From positions 1 through 57,729 of the IMG/VR virus record IMGVR_UViG_3300036900_000129: a stretch of 57,729 nucleotides of DNA; one strand, given 5' to 3'. Origin of the DNA: a virus. Position 1 is the stretch's first letter; each line of letters opens with the position of its first letter. The notes below the pieces were generated by a model. It saw only the letters and a program-made list of their open reading frames with translations. It did no database searches and was not told where the DNA came from. This document shows positions 57,095 through 57,729 of this stretch, piece after piece. The position numbers and the translations under genes are program-made.

Positions 57095-57415
57095 TTACTT
57101 CTCGTTGATCTCGGCCACGCGCGCCGCGTACCGCTTGATAAGGGTCTGTCCGGTGACCCGCTGGCTCGCGGGCTTGTCCGCGCTCATGCTCAGCGCGATG
57201 TCGTTCCACTTGTAGTCCTTGGCGCGCAGGGCGGCCATGACGCGCACGGCTGCGCGTTCCATCTCGGCGGCCAGTTCGAACATCTCGGCCATCACCCAGG
57301 GGTCTTCGCCGGCTGCGCGGGCTTCGAGGCTGCGGGTCTGCCGGGCGATTCCCTTGAGCATGTCCTGGGTGACCTGCTCGTCGGTCTTGGGGGTCCGGTT
57401 CCGGTTCTGCGCCAT
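57095..57415 (-). CDS. 106-residue helical protein at the head of the arm
   Basis: MAQNRNRTPKTDEQVTQDMLK, long helices EMFELAAEMERAAVRVMAALRA, then KWNDIALSMSADKPASQRVTGQTLIKRYAARVAEI, which resembles a helix-turn-helix. First gene of the long minus-strand arm, behind the best operator copy. A regulator is plausible. Confidence 0.55.
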   Translation of the reverse strand: MAQNRNRTPKTDEQVTQDMLKGIARQTRSLEARAAGEDPWVMAEMFELAAEMERAAVRVMAALRAKDYKWNDIALSMSADKPASQRVTGQTLIKRYAARVAEINEK

Positions 57416-57455
57416 GGTCCGCTCCTTAGCTGCACTACCAACTTGTTACAGCTAC

Positions 57456-57490
57456 AACATACCACCTACTACCTACATGTTGGTAGTAGG
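57456..57490 (-). promoter_or_regulatory. Best copy of the dispersed palindromic operator with promoter
   Basis: Plus-strand CCTACTACC (57465-57473), one base, ACATGT (57475-57480), one base, GGTAGTAGG (57482-57490): 24 of 26 positions symmetric. On the minus strand TATGTT (57461-57456) follows as the -10 box. Confidence 0.75.
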
Positions 57491-57729
57491 ATGGCCTTTT
57501 CCGGGACAATAAAACCGCAGGGCGCACTCCCCGGACGGGAGCTGGGAAACGCCGCAGGCCGCCTCAGAACAGCAACCGGACCAACGACCCCGGAACGGCA
57601 CCCGGAACCGCCTGAAACGGCCCCTGCGCGCACCACGCCGGCCGCCGCGAATACTGGGTCAAACCACGGTGGCAGCGGTAGGGTTACCCCACAAAGTCGT
57701 AAGGGCCGCGCCCGCGCCCGAAGGCGTGT
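57491..57729. other. Non-coding right end
   Basis: No gene or clear hairpin is supported in these 239 bases, apart from short GC-rich stretches. It may contain the genome end (cos/pac region) or, if the molecule is circular, the promoter for position 44. Nothing more can be said from the sequence. Confidence 0.4.

Noticed and set aside
1-57729. CRISPR array, integrase, lysogeny repressor module, transposase
   Set aside because: No regularly spaced repeats, no tyrosine or serine recombinase motifs, no transposase DDE pattern and no repressor-integrase arrangement were seen.

Overview
The window reads as an essentially complete (or nearly complete) genome of a tailed phage of a high-GC actinobacterium. 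The evidence is the uniformly GC-rich DNA, frequent GTG/TTG starts, tight ATGA/GTGA gene overlaps, a full siphovirus head-tail-lysis cassette in canonical order, and actinobacterial-type accessory genes (DUF2637 membrane protein, DUF6283-like CxxCP proteins, UPF0102/YraN-like proteins, RecT plus YqaJ). No integrase, phage repressor, DNA polymerase, primase, tRNA gene or CRISPR array is visible, so a lytic lifestyle dependent on host replication is the simplest reading.

Layout. Positions 1-2100: small accessory genes (a mini membrane protein, a secreted protein, a lipoprotein on the minus strand, an orphan) separated by strong hairpin terminators. Positions 2249-8403: plus-strand structural or fibre-like genes, a glycosyltransferase-like protein, an 809-residue repeat protein and several tiny overlapping genes. 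Positions 8404-8766: a non-coding stretch with a promoter-like signal, nested hairpins and a 13-bp terminator stem, possibly a small RNA. Positions 8767-24334: packaging, head and tail morphogenesis with a Mu-like flavour (terminase, portal-MuF fusion, gpI-like protease/scaffold, decoration and capsid proteins, connectors, tail tube, frameshifted tail chaperones, tape measure). Positions 24334-30887: tail-tip proteins, GH25 endolysin, a small Cys/His peptide and holin. A 13-bp stem terminator at 30920-30965 separates this arm from a long minus-strand arm.

Positions 30974-57415 are almost entirely minus-strand: endonuclease VII, a papain-like peptidase, a set of small proteins sharing an ENSG-type motif, two adjacent UPF0102/YraN-like proteins with degenerate catalytic residues, a DUF2637 membrane protein, many small Cys/His proteins, a HerA-like ATPase next to a ribbon-helix-helix protein, an HNH protein, RecT and a YqaJ exonuclease. 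One plus-strand island (42372-43577) interrupts it: a secreted beta-trefoil-like protein, a two-helix membrane protein, then a structured non-coding region ending in a terminator.

The arm appears to be coordinated by a dispersed palindrome (arms CCTACTACC and GGTAGTAGG around ACATGT) placed just upstream of TACACT-like -10 boxes at several operon heads. The most unusual signals are this operator family; a dense cluster of the hexamer TGCGAG in both orientations inside the DUF2637 gene; the paired degenerate YraN-like genes; an in-frame amber codon followed by apparently coding sequence at 33160-33225; and three structured non-coding loci. All function calls come from reading motifs by eye; no database search was run.
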